Positions 17,219 through 24,094 of a DNA stretch of 64,000 nt are shown here, in pieces (position 1 is the first letter of the stretch; every line of letters begins with the position of its first letter). The notes beneath the pieces were generated by a model. That model was not told the origin of the DNA and searched no databases. It saw only the letters and a list, made by a program, of their open reading frames with translations. Source of the stretch: Ruminiclostridium cellobioparum subsp. termitidis CT1112 (GTDB lineage Bacteria > Bacillota > Clostridia > Acetivibrionales > DSM-1351); the NCBI RefSeq assembly GCF_000350485.1, contig NZ_AORV01000046.1:124001-188000 (forward strand). Direction: 5' to 3'. Position numbers and translations under genes: made by a program.

Positions 17219-17348
17219 ATCAACCGGCATCACTGGCATCATGACGGCTGATTTAAATTTCTGCTAATATTAGAGAAACTGGGTAAAATAAATTTCGAAT
17301 ATCATTTTACGACATCATGGGATTTCATCAAGGGAGGAAATACCGGTT

Positions 17349-17837
17349 TTGAATATTGCAGTCATTATAATAATTATCTTTTCTACCTGGAAATGGGGAG
17401 ACTGGAAAAATTGGCAGAAATACCATCCGACCATGCTTTTTGTGGCCCTGGCCAATCTTCTGTACAATTTCATCTACTGTAAAGGACCTTTATGGGAAAT
17501 ACAGCCCGGAATTTTACAGAACGGTATTCTCACGGAATTGCTTTATTCCTTTATTGTCTTTCCCCTAACAGCCCTTATGTTTCTCTCAAACCTTCCATCC
17601 AGCCGGGGGAAACAAGCCCTTCATATCCTTAAGTATATCCTGGTATATTTTATTTTTGAACTTGTTTTTTACTTCAGCAATATGATCATTTACAGACACG
17701 GCTGGAATCTTTCATACTCCTTTATATGGAACGTTATGATGTTCATCGTCTGGACCGTTCATTTTAAGAAGCCTTTGCTGGCATATGTTACTTCGTTGGG
17801 AGTCATGATAATTGTACTAAGTCTGTTTCCAGCCTGA
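17349..17837 (+). CDS. CBO0543 family membrane protein
   Basis: A 162-residue membrane protein that matches the clostridial/bacillar CBO0543 family in the motifs TWKWGDWKNWQKYHPTMLF and LYNFIYCKGPLWE. Four to five hydrophobic segments are visible. Function is unknown. The start is a TTG at 17349, set by GGGAGGAAA at 17332-17340; no suitable ATG exists nearby. Confidence 0.75.
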   Translation: MNIAVIIIIIFSTWKWGDWKNWQKYHPTMLFVALANLLYNFIYCKGPLWEIQPGILQNGILTELLYSFIVFPLTALMFLSNLPSSRGKQALHILKYILVYFIFELVFYFSNMIIYRHGWNLSYSFIWNVMMFIVWTVHFKKPLLAYVTSLGVMIIVLSLFPA

Positions 17838-17937
17838 GTATCCTGAATATTATCGCCGATATCCTGTTGGTTACATTTTTCTGTCAGGAAACCATTATTC
17901 TGCTTCCCCCGGTTAAAGACTCCATGGACCTGGAAAC

Positions 17938-17978
17938 AAAAACAGGACTTTCCGGTATAGACGGAAAGTCCTGTTTTT
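17938..17978. terminator. Strong terminator between CBO0543 gene and tRNA cluster
   Basis: A perfect 17-bp stem (17938-17954 and 17962-17978) with A5 and T5 arms. It terminates the tRNA operon on the minus strand and the membrane-protein gene on the plus strand. Confidence 0.9.
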
Positions 17979-17985
17979 CTCATTT

Positions 17986-18061
17986 TGGTGGGAACTATAG
18001 GGCTCGAACCTATGACCCTCTGCTTGTAAGGCAGATGCTCTCCCAGCTGAGCTAAGCTCCC
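17986..18061 (-). tRNA. tRNA-Val (anticodon TAC)
   Basis: A complete cloverleaf on the minus strand. The acceptor GGGAGCT pairs with AGTTCCC, the D arm is GCTC...GAGC, and the anticodon loop is CTTACAA with anticodon TAC. The T arm contains GGTTCGAGCC, and CCA is encoded. Confidence 0.95.
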
Positions 18062-18072
18062 AATTTGGTGAC

Positions 18073-18323
18073 CCCGTATCATCTTTTCATGATTCTACGG
18101 AATCTGTTCAGTTTGGTGACCCATAGGGGACTCGCCGCCTGCTTCGCATGCTAATGACGTCGCCCACCGTTCGCTGTGCTTACGGTGCCGGGCTCCTACG
18201 CTCACTGCGAAATGACCGTTCAGGTCATTTCTGCCGCGTTCGCGCCCTCTCGGGTTCGAGTCCCGTATCATCTTTTCATGATTCTACGGAATCTGTTTAG
18301 TTTGGTGACCCATAGGGGACTCG
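18073..18323. repeat. 62-bp direct repeats flanking a GC-rich structured insert at tRNA-Glu 3' end
   Basis: Two 62-bp copies (18073-18134 and 18262-18323) differ at one position and are 189 bp apart. Each contains, on the minus strand, the last 21 nt of tRNA-Glu from the T loop through CCA, plus the adjoining spacer hairpin. Between them lies about 127 bp that is much richer in G+C than its surroundings. It holds a 9-bp hairpin with arms GAAATGACC and GGTCATTTC, and ends in a T-arm-like GGGTTCGAGTCCC on the plus strand. The layout looks like a small element inserted into the T loop, with the tRNA 3' end duplicated so that an intact gene remains. Confidence 0.75.
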
Positions 18324-18377
18324 AACCCCTGTTATCGCCGTGAAAGGGCGGTGTCTTAACCACTTGACCAATGGGCC
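18303..18377 (-). tRNA. tRNA-Glu (anticodon TTC)
   Basis: A minus-strand cloverleaf. It begins GGCCCAT, the anticodon stem-loop is CGCCCTTTCACGGCG with anticodon TTC, the T arm is AGGGGTTCGAGTCCCCT, and CCA is encoded. Its last 21 nt are duplicated downstream at 18114-18134. Confidence 0.95.
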
Positions 18378-18409
18378 ATAAAATAAGCGATAGTACCTAT
18401 CGCTTTAGA

Positions 18410-18486
18410 TGGTAGCGGCGGTGGGATTTGAACCTACGACCTGCCGGGTATGAACCGGATGCTCTGGCCAACTGAGCTACGCCGCC
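18410..18486 (-). tRNA. tRNA-Met (anticodon CAT), elongator-like
   Basis: A minus-strand cloverleaf with acceptor GGCGGCG, anticodon loop TTCATAC with anticodon CAT, T arm GTAGGTTCAAATCCCAC, and encoded CCA. The first pair is G-U. A paired position 1 favours elongator Met over initiator; an Ile tRNA with modified CAT cannot be excluded from sequence alone. Confidence 0.85.
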
Positions 18487-18875
18487 ATTTATGTCTGCCG
18501 TTCGTTAACGTGCTTTTACATTATACATAACAACTGTCCTTTATGTCAATAGGAATTTATATTTTTTTTGGACTGTCCAAAAGGCAAACATTGGAGGTAA
18601 TTACCCGGTTTGTGCCATGTATTGCTTGGGTATAACAAATAGCAGCAAGTTGCATGCAAAGTAATAAAAAGCCCTTGTACTGATTGGAATTCTATTTTGC
18701 TTTAAGGATAGATTTAATTGGATCAACCGGTACACAAGTACAACTTCAAGCAATGGAGAGCGCTTTGTGTGCCATCATTGCTTGAAGTTAGTATGGAAGT
18801 ATCGGTACATCAGAAACAATTTTACTTGCGGAATTGATCAACCAATTCGCACAACGCATTAATTTAAGCGGTTTT
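18487..18875. other. Gene-free gap with a long inverted repeat
   Basis: No supportable reading frame. A 14-bp perfect inverted repeat (18742-18755 and 18776-18789, arms AACTTCAAGCAATG and complement) encloses a 20-nt loop. It could form an mRNA hairpin or mark a remnant. The minus strand here should hold the tRNA promoter, which I could not define. Confidence 0.5.
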
Positions 18876-19730
18876 TTAGGGCTGCAGCACCTTTCTCAGC
18901 TTGGCTGCCACATCTTCCTCAAAACCTCTGATATAGTTCGTTATGAATTCTACAATTGATATATTGTCATCCTCTATGAGAGGAGTCAGGTCTATGGCAT
19001 AGCTCAGGGCATCGGACTGGTCCACACTGTGGGATTCCGCATAAGTGGCATTGGCAAGCCTTCTTCCCGAAGTGGCGAGATCATACCGTTTCCCCCCTGC
19101 AATCTGTGAATCGAATACACCTACCAGGGCGGCCGACAGGTTTGGATGCTGTGCTACGTCAAATACCACCTTCTGTGAATCCAATACCCAGTCAAGATTT
19201 CTCCACACTTCACAGCCGTACAATTTTTTGGGTCTCTGCTCCTTTGGCAATTCACGGATTGCATGAATTACTTTTGTAACGACGCCCAGATGCGTATCGT
19301 GTTTGTCGGCCAGGTTATGTGTATATATTACCTCTGCTCCGGCCTGTGCTATAATGGCTTTTAACTCCTCAATGACTTCTCTGGAACCGGCCGACTTCAC
19401 CTGTGCGCTTGTGTAATCCAAAAGAGCCAGCGCAGAATACTCACCTACATATGCAGCTTTTTTCTGCTCAACCTTCCTGATCTTTTGCATCTGTTCATCG
19501 GTGTAATCCGAATAAATGCCGTTCCGGGCACTGCCTGCACCGTTGGTGACCACCACTGCGCCAAACCATTTTTTATCTTTTCCAAAGCACTTGACTATAC
19601 CGTCATAGGCCATTATCTCAATGTCATCCTGGTGTGCCGAGATAGCCAGATGAGTGGTTCTTGCAAGTGCAGTTTCAATATTTTCCCCGTCCGGAATAAA
19701 CCATTCGGCATTTTTATTATTTAGTTTCAT
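18876..19730 (-). CDS. PIG-L family deacetylase (probable amino-sugar deacetylase)
   Basis: A 284-residue zinc-dependent deacetylase of the PIG-L/LmbE fold. The metal-binding motif is AHQDDIE (32-38), a variant of AHPDDE with Pro replaced by Gln, and the second ligand motif is DKHDTHLGV. Family members remove acetyl groups from GlcNAc-containing substrates. It follows an SIS-domain enzyme and a GntR/NagR-like regulator in one operon. The likely substrate is therefore GlcNAc, its 6-phosphate or chitobiose, replacing NagA; this is inference. AGGAGG (19737-19742) abuts the ATG at 19736, so the ATG at 19730, six nt away, is the better start. Confidence 0.85.
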   Translation of the reverse strand: MKLNNKNAEWFIPDGENIETALARTTHLAISAHQDDIEIMAYDGIVKCFGKDKKWFGAVVVTNGAGSARNGIYSDYTDEQMQKIRKVEQKKAAYVGEYSALALLDYTSAQVKSAGSREVIEELKAIIAQAGAEVIYTHNLADKHDTHLGVVTKVIHAIRELPKEQRPKKLYGCEVWRNLDWVLDSQKVVFDVAQHPNLSAALVGVFDSQIAGGKRYDLATSGRRLANATYAESHSVDQSDALSYAIDLTPLIEDDNISIVEFITNYIRGFEEDVAAKLRKVLQP

Positions 19731-19760
19731 ATACATCCTCCTAACAAAGCTTAACAGAAT

Positions 19761-20798
19761 TTATCGTGTAATTGTAACTTTGTTCAAACCTCTCGGGCTG
19801 TCAGGATTTAATCCCTTAAGCACTGAAAGCTTGCCGGCGAACATTTGCGCCACTGCCACATTTATAAGAGGCGAGACGTAATCACTTAAATTCTCCGGAA
19901 TTTCAATACTGCTGTCGCCCATAGCCCTTAATTCCCTATTATTTGAAATAACCAGAATATCAGCTCCGCTGTCCTTCACCTTCTTGACTATTTCTGTAAT
20001 ATCCTTGAATGAAGGTCCCTCCGGCGCATAAATTATCACAGGCATATCCCTCTCCAGCATGGCAAAGGGGCCGTGTTGAAAGTCCGAAACAGCAAAGGCC
20101 TTAGCGCGTATATAAGTAGTTTCCTGTATTTTAAGGGCTGCCTCCAAAGCAATGGAATAGTTGATCCCTCTTGCCAGCACAAAACATTCCTTCATAAATC
20201 TGTACCTGGTCACTACTTCATCCAGACAGTCGGTCTTTTGGAATAGCCGGTTCATGATGTCGGGAACACTTTTTAATTCTTCCAGCAGTTCGGCATTCTG
20301 TGCCCATTTTGCTATAAAGTTGATTAAAAGGTAAACCGTGGAGGTAAATGTCTTTGTGGCCGCTACGCTTTTCTCGACCCCTGTGTCACAGAACAAATGA
20401 AACTTTGATGCTTCAGCCAGCGGTGAATCAACGAAATTCGTTACACTCATGGTAACCGCTCCCTGTTCGGCTGCCGACTTTACAACCTCAATTGCGTCTG
20501 CTGCCTTTCCGGACTGTGAAATTCCTATTACAAAGCAGTTTTTCATATTGATGCGTTTATTGTACATTGTGAAAACCGAAGGTGCTGCCAATGAAACCGG
20601 AATGCCCACAAGAGTTTCAATTGCGTATTTGGCATATACCGCAGCGTGATCCGAGGTCCCTCTTGCAGCTATTATTACAGTTGAAATTTCCCTTGTTTTA
20701 AGTTCTTGTATCAGCTCATCAATAACACGGCTGTTAGTTTCGATTGTTTTTTTCAGAACCAAGGGCTGTTCCATTATTTCTTCCCACATTTTAGTCAT
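19761..20798 (-). CDS. SIS-domain sugar isomerase/deaminase (GlmS-C/GlmD-like)
   Basis: A 345-residue protein made of two sugar-isomerase domains, like the isomerase half of GlmS but without a glutaminase domain. Motifs are N-terminal MWEEIMEQP, first-domain ARGTSDHAA and ISQSGKAADAIE, the phosphosugar loop EKSVAATKTFTST, and C-terminal NPDSPRGLNKVTITR. Free-standing members include glucosamine-6-phosphate deaminases (GlmD/NagB-II type) that give fructose-6-phosphate and ammonia, and AgaS- or FrlB-like enzymes. The operon context (PIG-L deacetylase 30 nt downstream, NagR-like regulator upstream) favours glucosamine-6-phosphate. Confidence 0.85.
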   Translation of the reverse strand: MTKMWEEIMEQPLVLKKTIETNSRVIDELIQELKTREISTVIIAARGTSDHAAVYAKYAIETLVGIPVSLAAPSVFTMYNKRINMKNCFVIGISQSGKAADAIEVVKSAAEQGAVTMSVTNFVDSPLAEASKFHLFCDTGVEKSVAATKTFTSTVYLLINFIAKWAQNAELLEELKSVPDIMNRLFQKTDCLDEVVTRYRFMKECFVLARGINYSIALEAALKIQETTYIRAKAFAVSDFQHGPFAMLERDMPVIIYAPEGPSFKDITEIVKKVKDSGADILVISNNRELRAMGDSSIEIPENLSDYVSPLINVAVAQMFAGKLSVLKGLNPDSPRGLNKVTITR

Positions 20799-20820
20799 GT
20801 TAACACCTCATTTAATTATT

Positions 20821-20881
20821 ATAGGTATAGTTGTATATACCACTATACCTATATTGTATATCAGCCTTTTATAAATTGCAA
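20821..20881 (-). promoter_or_regulatory. Promoter and GntR/NagR-type operator of amino-sugar operon
   Basis: On the minus strand, TTGCAA (20876-20881) and TACAAT (20853-20858) are 17 nt apart. Just downstream, covering the expected start point, is an inverted repeat: ATAGGTATAG (20821-20830) and CTATACCTAT (20843-20852). Inside it, on the minus strand, AGTGGTATATACAAC (20830-20844) resembles NagR/DasR dre sites of the type TGGTNTAGACCA. Repression by the adjacent GntR protein is inferred. The gene start is about 50 nt downstream with AGGTG as ribosome binding site. Confidence 0.6.
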
Positions 20882-20969
20882 TGCTAAATAACCATTTGCT
20901 GAAAACTTTTTCCCGGTGTTATTATGGCTTCCGTTTGCATGTAAAACAAGACTGGTTTGCCGATTCAGT

Positions 20970-21698
20970 CTATTCATGATTCATATAGATACGCACACTG
21001 TATTTGTATTTGTCCGCACGGTAAACATCTCTTTCGAAGAAGAGCTTTCTGCCCTCTCTGGTATAACTTATTCCCGATATGTTAAGTACAGGTATACCCG
21101 CCTCCAGCATCAGCAGCTTCCTGTTCTCCCTGTCTGCCTTTATGGCTTCAATATTATTATCTATATGACTTATTTCAATAGAATAGATATTTTTAAGCTG
21201 GTCATAAAGTGACTTGGTGAGATCCAGCCTGTTTATGTCAGGACAGAGCCCCTCGGGAATAAACACTTCTTCGACTGCAATGGGAGTATCATCAGCAAGT
21301 CTTAATCTTTTGATCCGGTATAGCTTTTGTTCCGGCTTCAGATCAAGGGCAAGTTTCACATCATAATATTCTTTCTCCTCTGAAAATTCCAATACACGGG
21401 TTTTAGGAACCATTCCCAGCCTTTTTACGGTTTCCGAAAAACTCATAATATTTCGCTGCTCAAACTTGATCTTGTTGACAAAGGTTCCCTTGCCCTTTTC
21501 ACGGACGAGATAATTTTCAGCAGCCAGCTGATTTATTGCCTGTCTGGCTGTCATACGGCTTATGCCAAGACTCTCGGAAAGTTCTCTCTCGGAAGGTATC
21601 AGGCTGCCTGCAGGATATTCACCGGATTTTATTTTATCAAGAATGATATTTTTCAGCTGAAAATAAGCAGGCACAGGACTTTTTTTATCAATAAACAT
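20970..21698 (-). CDS. GntR/HutC-family transcriptional regulator, NagR-like
   Basis: A 242-residue repressor. The N-terminal winged helix (about 8-75) includes IPSERELSESLGISRMTARQ and the wing EKGKGTFV. A C-terminal UTRA effector domain (about 95-240) contains YRIKRLRLADDTPIAVEEVF. NagR/DasR relatives respond to glucosamine-6-phosphate or GlcNAc-6-phosphate. The start at 21698 follows GGAGGTT; a longer frame to 21743 begins before the ribosome binding site. It lies directly upstream of the SIS and PIG-L genes, with an operator in the 171-nt gap. Confidence 0.88.
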   Translation of the reverse strand: MFIDKKSPVPAYFQLKNIILDKIKSGEYPAGSLIPSERELSESLGISRMTARQAINQLAAENYLVREKGKGTFVNKIKFEQRNIMSFSETVKRLGMVPKTRVLEFSEEKEYYDVKLALDLKPEQKLYRIKRLRLADDTPIAVEEVFIPEGLCPDINRLDLTKSLYDQLKNIYSIEISHIDNNIEAIKADRENRKLLMLEAGIPVLNISGISYTREGRKLFFERDVYRADKYKYSVRIYMNHE

Positions 21699-21710
21699 AT
21701 TAACCTCCAT

Positions 21711-21885
21711 GAGCCACATTCGTGGCCACAAAATGTTATGCAAGTAATTATCCTTTATCGCAATATGGCGAATAAAGGAGGTTAATTGGCCATGTTATGG
21801 CTTTGAGCCGTCATAGCGGCCACAAAACTGTAATGAAATTCTCTCCACTCCTTATCCTCTACAAGGCGAATAAATGTTCTTAATT
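21711..21885. repeat. Imperfect ~80-bp direct duplication upstream of gntR
   Basis: Blocks 21711-21787 and 21805-21885 align along their length. Shared anchors in the same order are GAGCC, GGCCACAAAA-TGT-ATG, CCTT-ATC, GGCGAATAAA and TTAATT. The first copy contains the gntR leader and ribosome binding site region. Possible meanings are duplicated regulator sites or an old tandem duplication of the promoter region. The rest of the gap up to 22195 holds one terminator and a short hairpin at 22024-22048. Confidence 0.5.
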
Positions 21886-21956
21886 ATGGAAATATGGCGG
21901 GCTTTAATAACCATTATAACCCCAAACGCGGGTAATGTTAAATAAATAATAAATTA

Positions 21957-21992
21957 AAACAAAAAATCCTCGTGTCATAATCAACACAAGGA
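21957..21992 (-). terminator. Terminator of the 22196 gene
   Basis: On the minus strand a 9-position stem (21984-21992 with 21967-21975, one mismatch) is followed by a T6 run and further T-rich sequence. It lies about 200 nt after the stop codon of the VCBS-like gene. Confidence 0.65.
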
Positions 21993-22195
21993 CCTACAAT
22001 TTTCAGGAGGAATATATTTTAAGACCAGCCGGCGGATTAAATCCACCAGCTAGAATGGATTGTTTTCACAATACAAATTTTATATGAATACAGCTTATAT
22101 GTATATGTGAAAATTATAAAAAATTTTATATCGCAAAAAAGATATTATTGTATAATTTTCACCCCCAAAACCTGCTGAACTGCATGAAATCCGCT

Positions 22196-22927
22196 CTATT
22201 CCGGGCTTCCCCCGAATACGCCTACATACTGCTCCATTAGATAAAACTTTCTGCCATTCCATTTCAGCACACTTTGCACATAGCCCAGGGAATCCGCATG
22301 ATACCTGCCGGCTATACTCTGATATCCAAGTAATTCATAAACTCCATTGCCGTCAAAGTCAATGGGATACAGACCGCCCAGCGGATCAACCCAGCCTTCT
22401 ATGGGCTGTTTCAAAATGCCTTCCGGAGTATATATCTCATCGAGATATTCCTTTCCTTTATAGGTTATGTCTATTACAAATACTACATTCTTCTCCACGT
22501 TTGTAACATTTACCTTATAGTAATCTGCAAATTCAACTTTATAGCTGTAGCGCTGGTTATACTCCTCATAGTCAAAAAGCTGGGTAAGCTGGTTGTTTAC
22601 ATCGGAAAACACATAGTAAAACATTATGCCTCCGCTTCCTCCGGAAGCTATACCAATCATGATATCCTTTATTTTATCTCCGGTGAAATCCTGTAAGGTA
22701 ACCGTAGGAGAATAGCCCGAATCGGATTTCAATCTGGCTCTCTGCTTAATCCCGGTTCTGCCGTCCCGTATTACAAGTGTGATGTTTTGAATATAGCCGC
22801 TGTTAGGCGTCCTGGTACCGGTTAGATAAACATAGTCCCTTATGTTATCCCCGTTGACATCCCCGTAAACTTCCGCAATTATATTAGTGTCATTACCCAG
22901 TTGATCAAATCTTTCGGTATAATACAT
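22196..22927 (-). CDS. VCBS/FG-GAP-like repeat protein, function unknown
   Basis: A 243-residue protein without a signal peptide. Three calcium-loop-like motifs are visible: YGDVNGDNIRDYVYL, LQDFTGDKIKDIMIG and IDFDGNGVYELLG. They are spaced as in FG-GAP/VCBS beta-propeller blades, with glycine-rich GIASGGSGGIMFYYVF between. Similar small proteins occur in Clostridia, where their role is not established. The start at 22927 follows GGAGGTC. It is monocistronic. Confidence 0.6.
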   Translation of the reverse strand: MYYTERFDQLGNDTNIIAEVYGDVNGDNIRDYVYLTGTRTPNSGYIQNITLVIRDGRTGIKQRARLKSDSGYSPTVTLQDFTGDKIKDIMIGIASGGSGGIMFYYVFSDVNNQLTQLFDYEEYNQRYSYKVEFADYYKVNVTNVEKNVVFVIDITYKGKEYLDEIYTPEGILKQPIEGWVDPLGGLYPIDFDGNGVYELLGYQSIAGRYHADSLGYVQSVLKWNGRKFYLMEQYVGVFGGSPE

Positions 22928-23112
22928 ATTGACCTCCAAAATCTTTCAAACCAACTCCGCCTTGCTGCAAAACATATTGGCATTTGAAAAAATCCGTTAT
23001 AAAAATAGTGCTGGTATATAATATGGAAACCCTTTACATTGGTGAATGGAAATACAATACATAATCATTTATAATATTTAAATAGACTGTTATTTTTAGG
23101 AGGAGAGGTTTT

Positions 23113-23970
23113 ATGGAAGCCCGCCATCAAACAACCATAAACAAGTATACCGGACACTTGCCTGTCAACGTCTTTAATACCGACGTACAGGTTTTTCCTC
23201 CTCACTGGCATGAAAGAGTTGAAATAGTTTATGTTCTGGGAGAGGAACTTAATATTGGTTTGAACAATTCTGTCTATACCTTGCACAACAGGGATATCCT
23301 CATCATTAACATGGGTGAGATACACTATTTTCTGAAGCAGCCCCAAAAATGCGACAGAATAATAATACATTTTGATTTGTCGCTGTTTGAAGAAATCGCT
23401 CACAGTATCTCGGGCAGGAGGCTGACAGAGCCCTTAATAACCTGTGATACCTCCGGAGGAAGTACAGGCTCCCCGGTTCATGAATATTTTGAACGCAATA
23501 TTTTGGATATTAATAACGAAATCAAAAACAAGGAGCCCGGCTTTGAATTTTTTGTGGCTGCAAGGCTGTGTGAACTGGCTGCGGGAATGATCAGATATAT
23601 TCCAAACGAAAAGCTCTGTCCTGCCGATAAGAATAAGCAGATAAAAAAGCTGGAGCTGCTGGAAGAGGTAACAAAGTATATCGACAAGAACCTGCACAGG
23701 GAAATCAGCCTGTCGGAGGCTGCGAAATATGTTAATTTCAGCAAGTACCATTTCACCAGATTCTTCAAGGATACCACCGGCATGACCTTTTGGAAATATT
23801 TAAACAATTATAAGGTATCGAAAGCCGCCAACCGGTTAATAAATTCATCGGACTCTATTCTTGAGATAGCCTTCGATTCGGGCTTTAACAGCATTAAAAC
23901 TTTTAACCGTGTCTTTAAACAGGTAAGAGGCTGTTCACCCTCCGACTTCAAAAAAGCAATAATTGAGTAG
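23113..23970 (+). CDS. AraC-family transcriptional regulator with cupin sensor domain
   Basis: A 285-residue regulator. The N-terminal AraC-type cupin domain (about 15-100) contains FPPHWHERVEIVYVL, the usual metal or ligand-pocket signature. The C-terminal double helix-turn-helix (about 185-283) contains LSEAAKYVNFSKYHFTRFFK and ILEIAFDSGFNSIKTFNRVF. TTAGGAGGAGAGG lies just upstream of the ATG. It precedes a TIM-barrel-like protein by 124 nt and may control it; effector unknown. Confidence 0.9.
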   Translation: MEARHQTTINKYTGHLPVNVFNTDVQVFPPHWHERVEIVYVLGEELNIGLNNSVYTLHNRDILIINMGEIHYFLKQPQKCDRIIIHFDLSLFEEIAHSISGRRLTEPLITCDTSGGSTGSPVHEYFERNILDINNEIKNKEPGFEFFVAARLCELAAGMIRYIPNEKLCPADKNKQIKKLELLEEVTKYIDKNLHREISLSEAAKYVNFSKYHFTRFFKDTTGMTFWKYLNNYKVSKAANRLINSSDSILEIAFDSGFNSIKTFNRVFKQVRGCSPSDFKKAIIE

Positions 23971-24094
23971 TAACCAGCAAACTTTGGCGAGAAATTTGTC
24001 TGAATATTATTTAAAATCAATCTCATAAAATACCTTTTTTCGAAAAGCTGTAAATATTTTATATTTTGCCGTATAAGGCCTATAGGAGGGTTTT

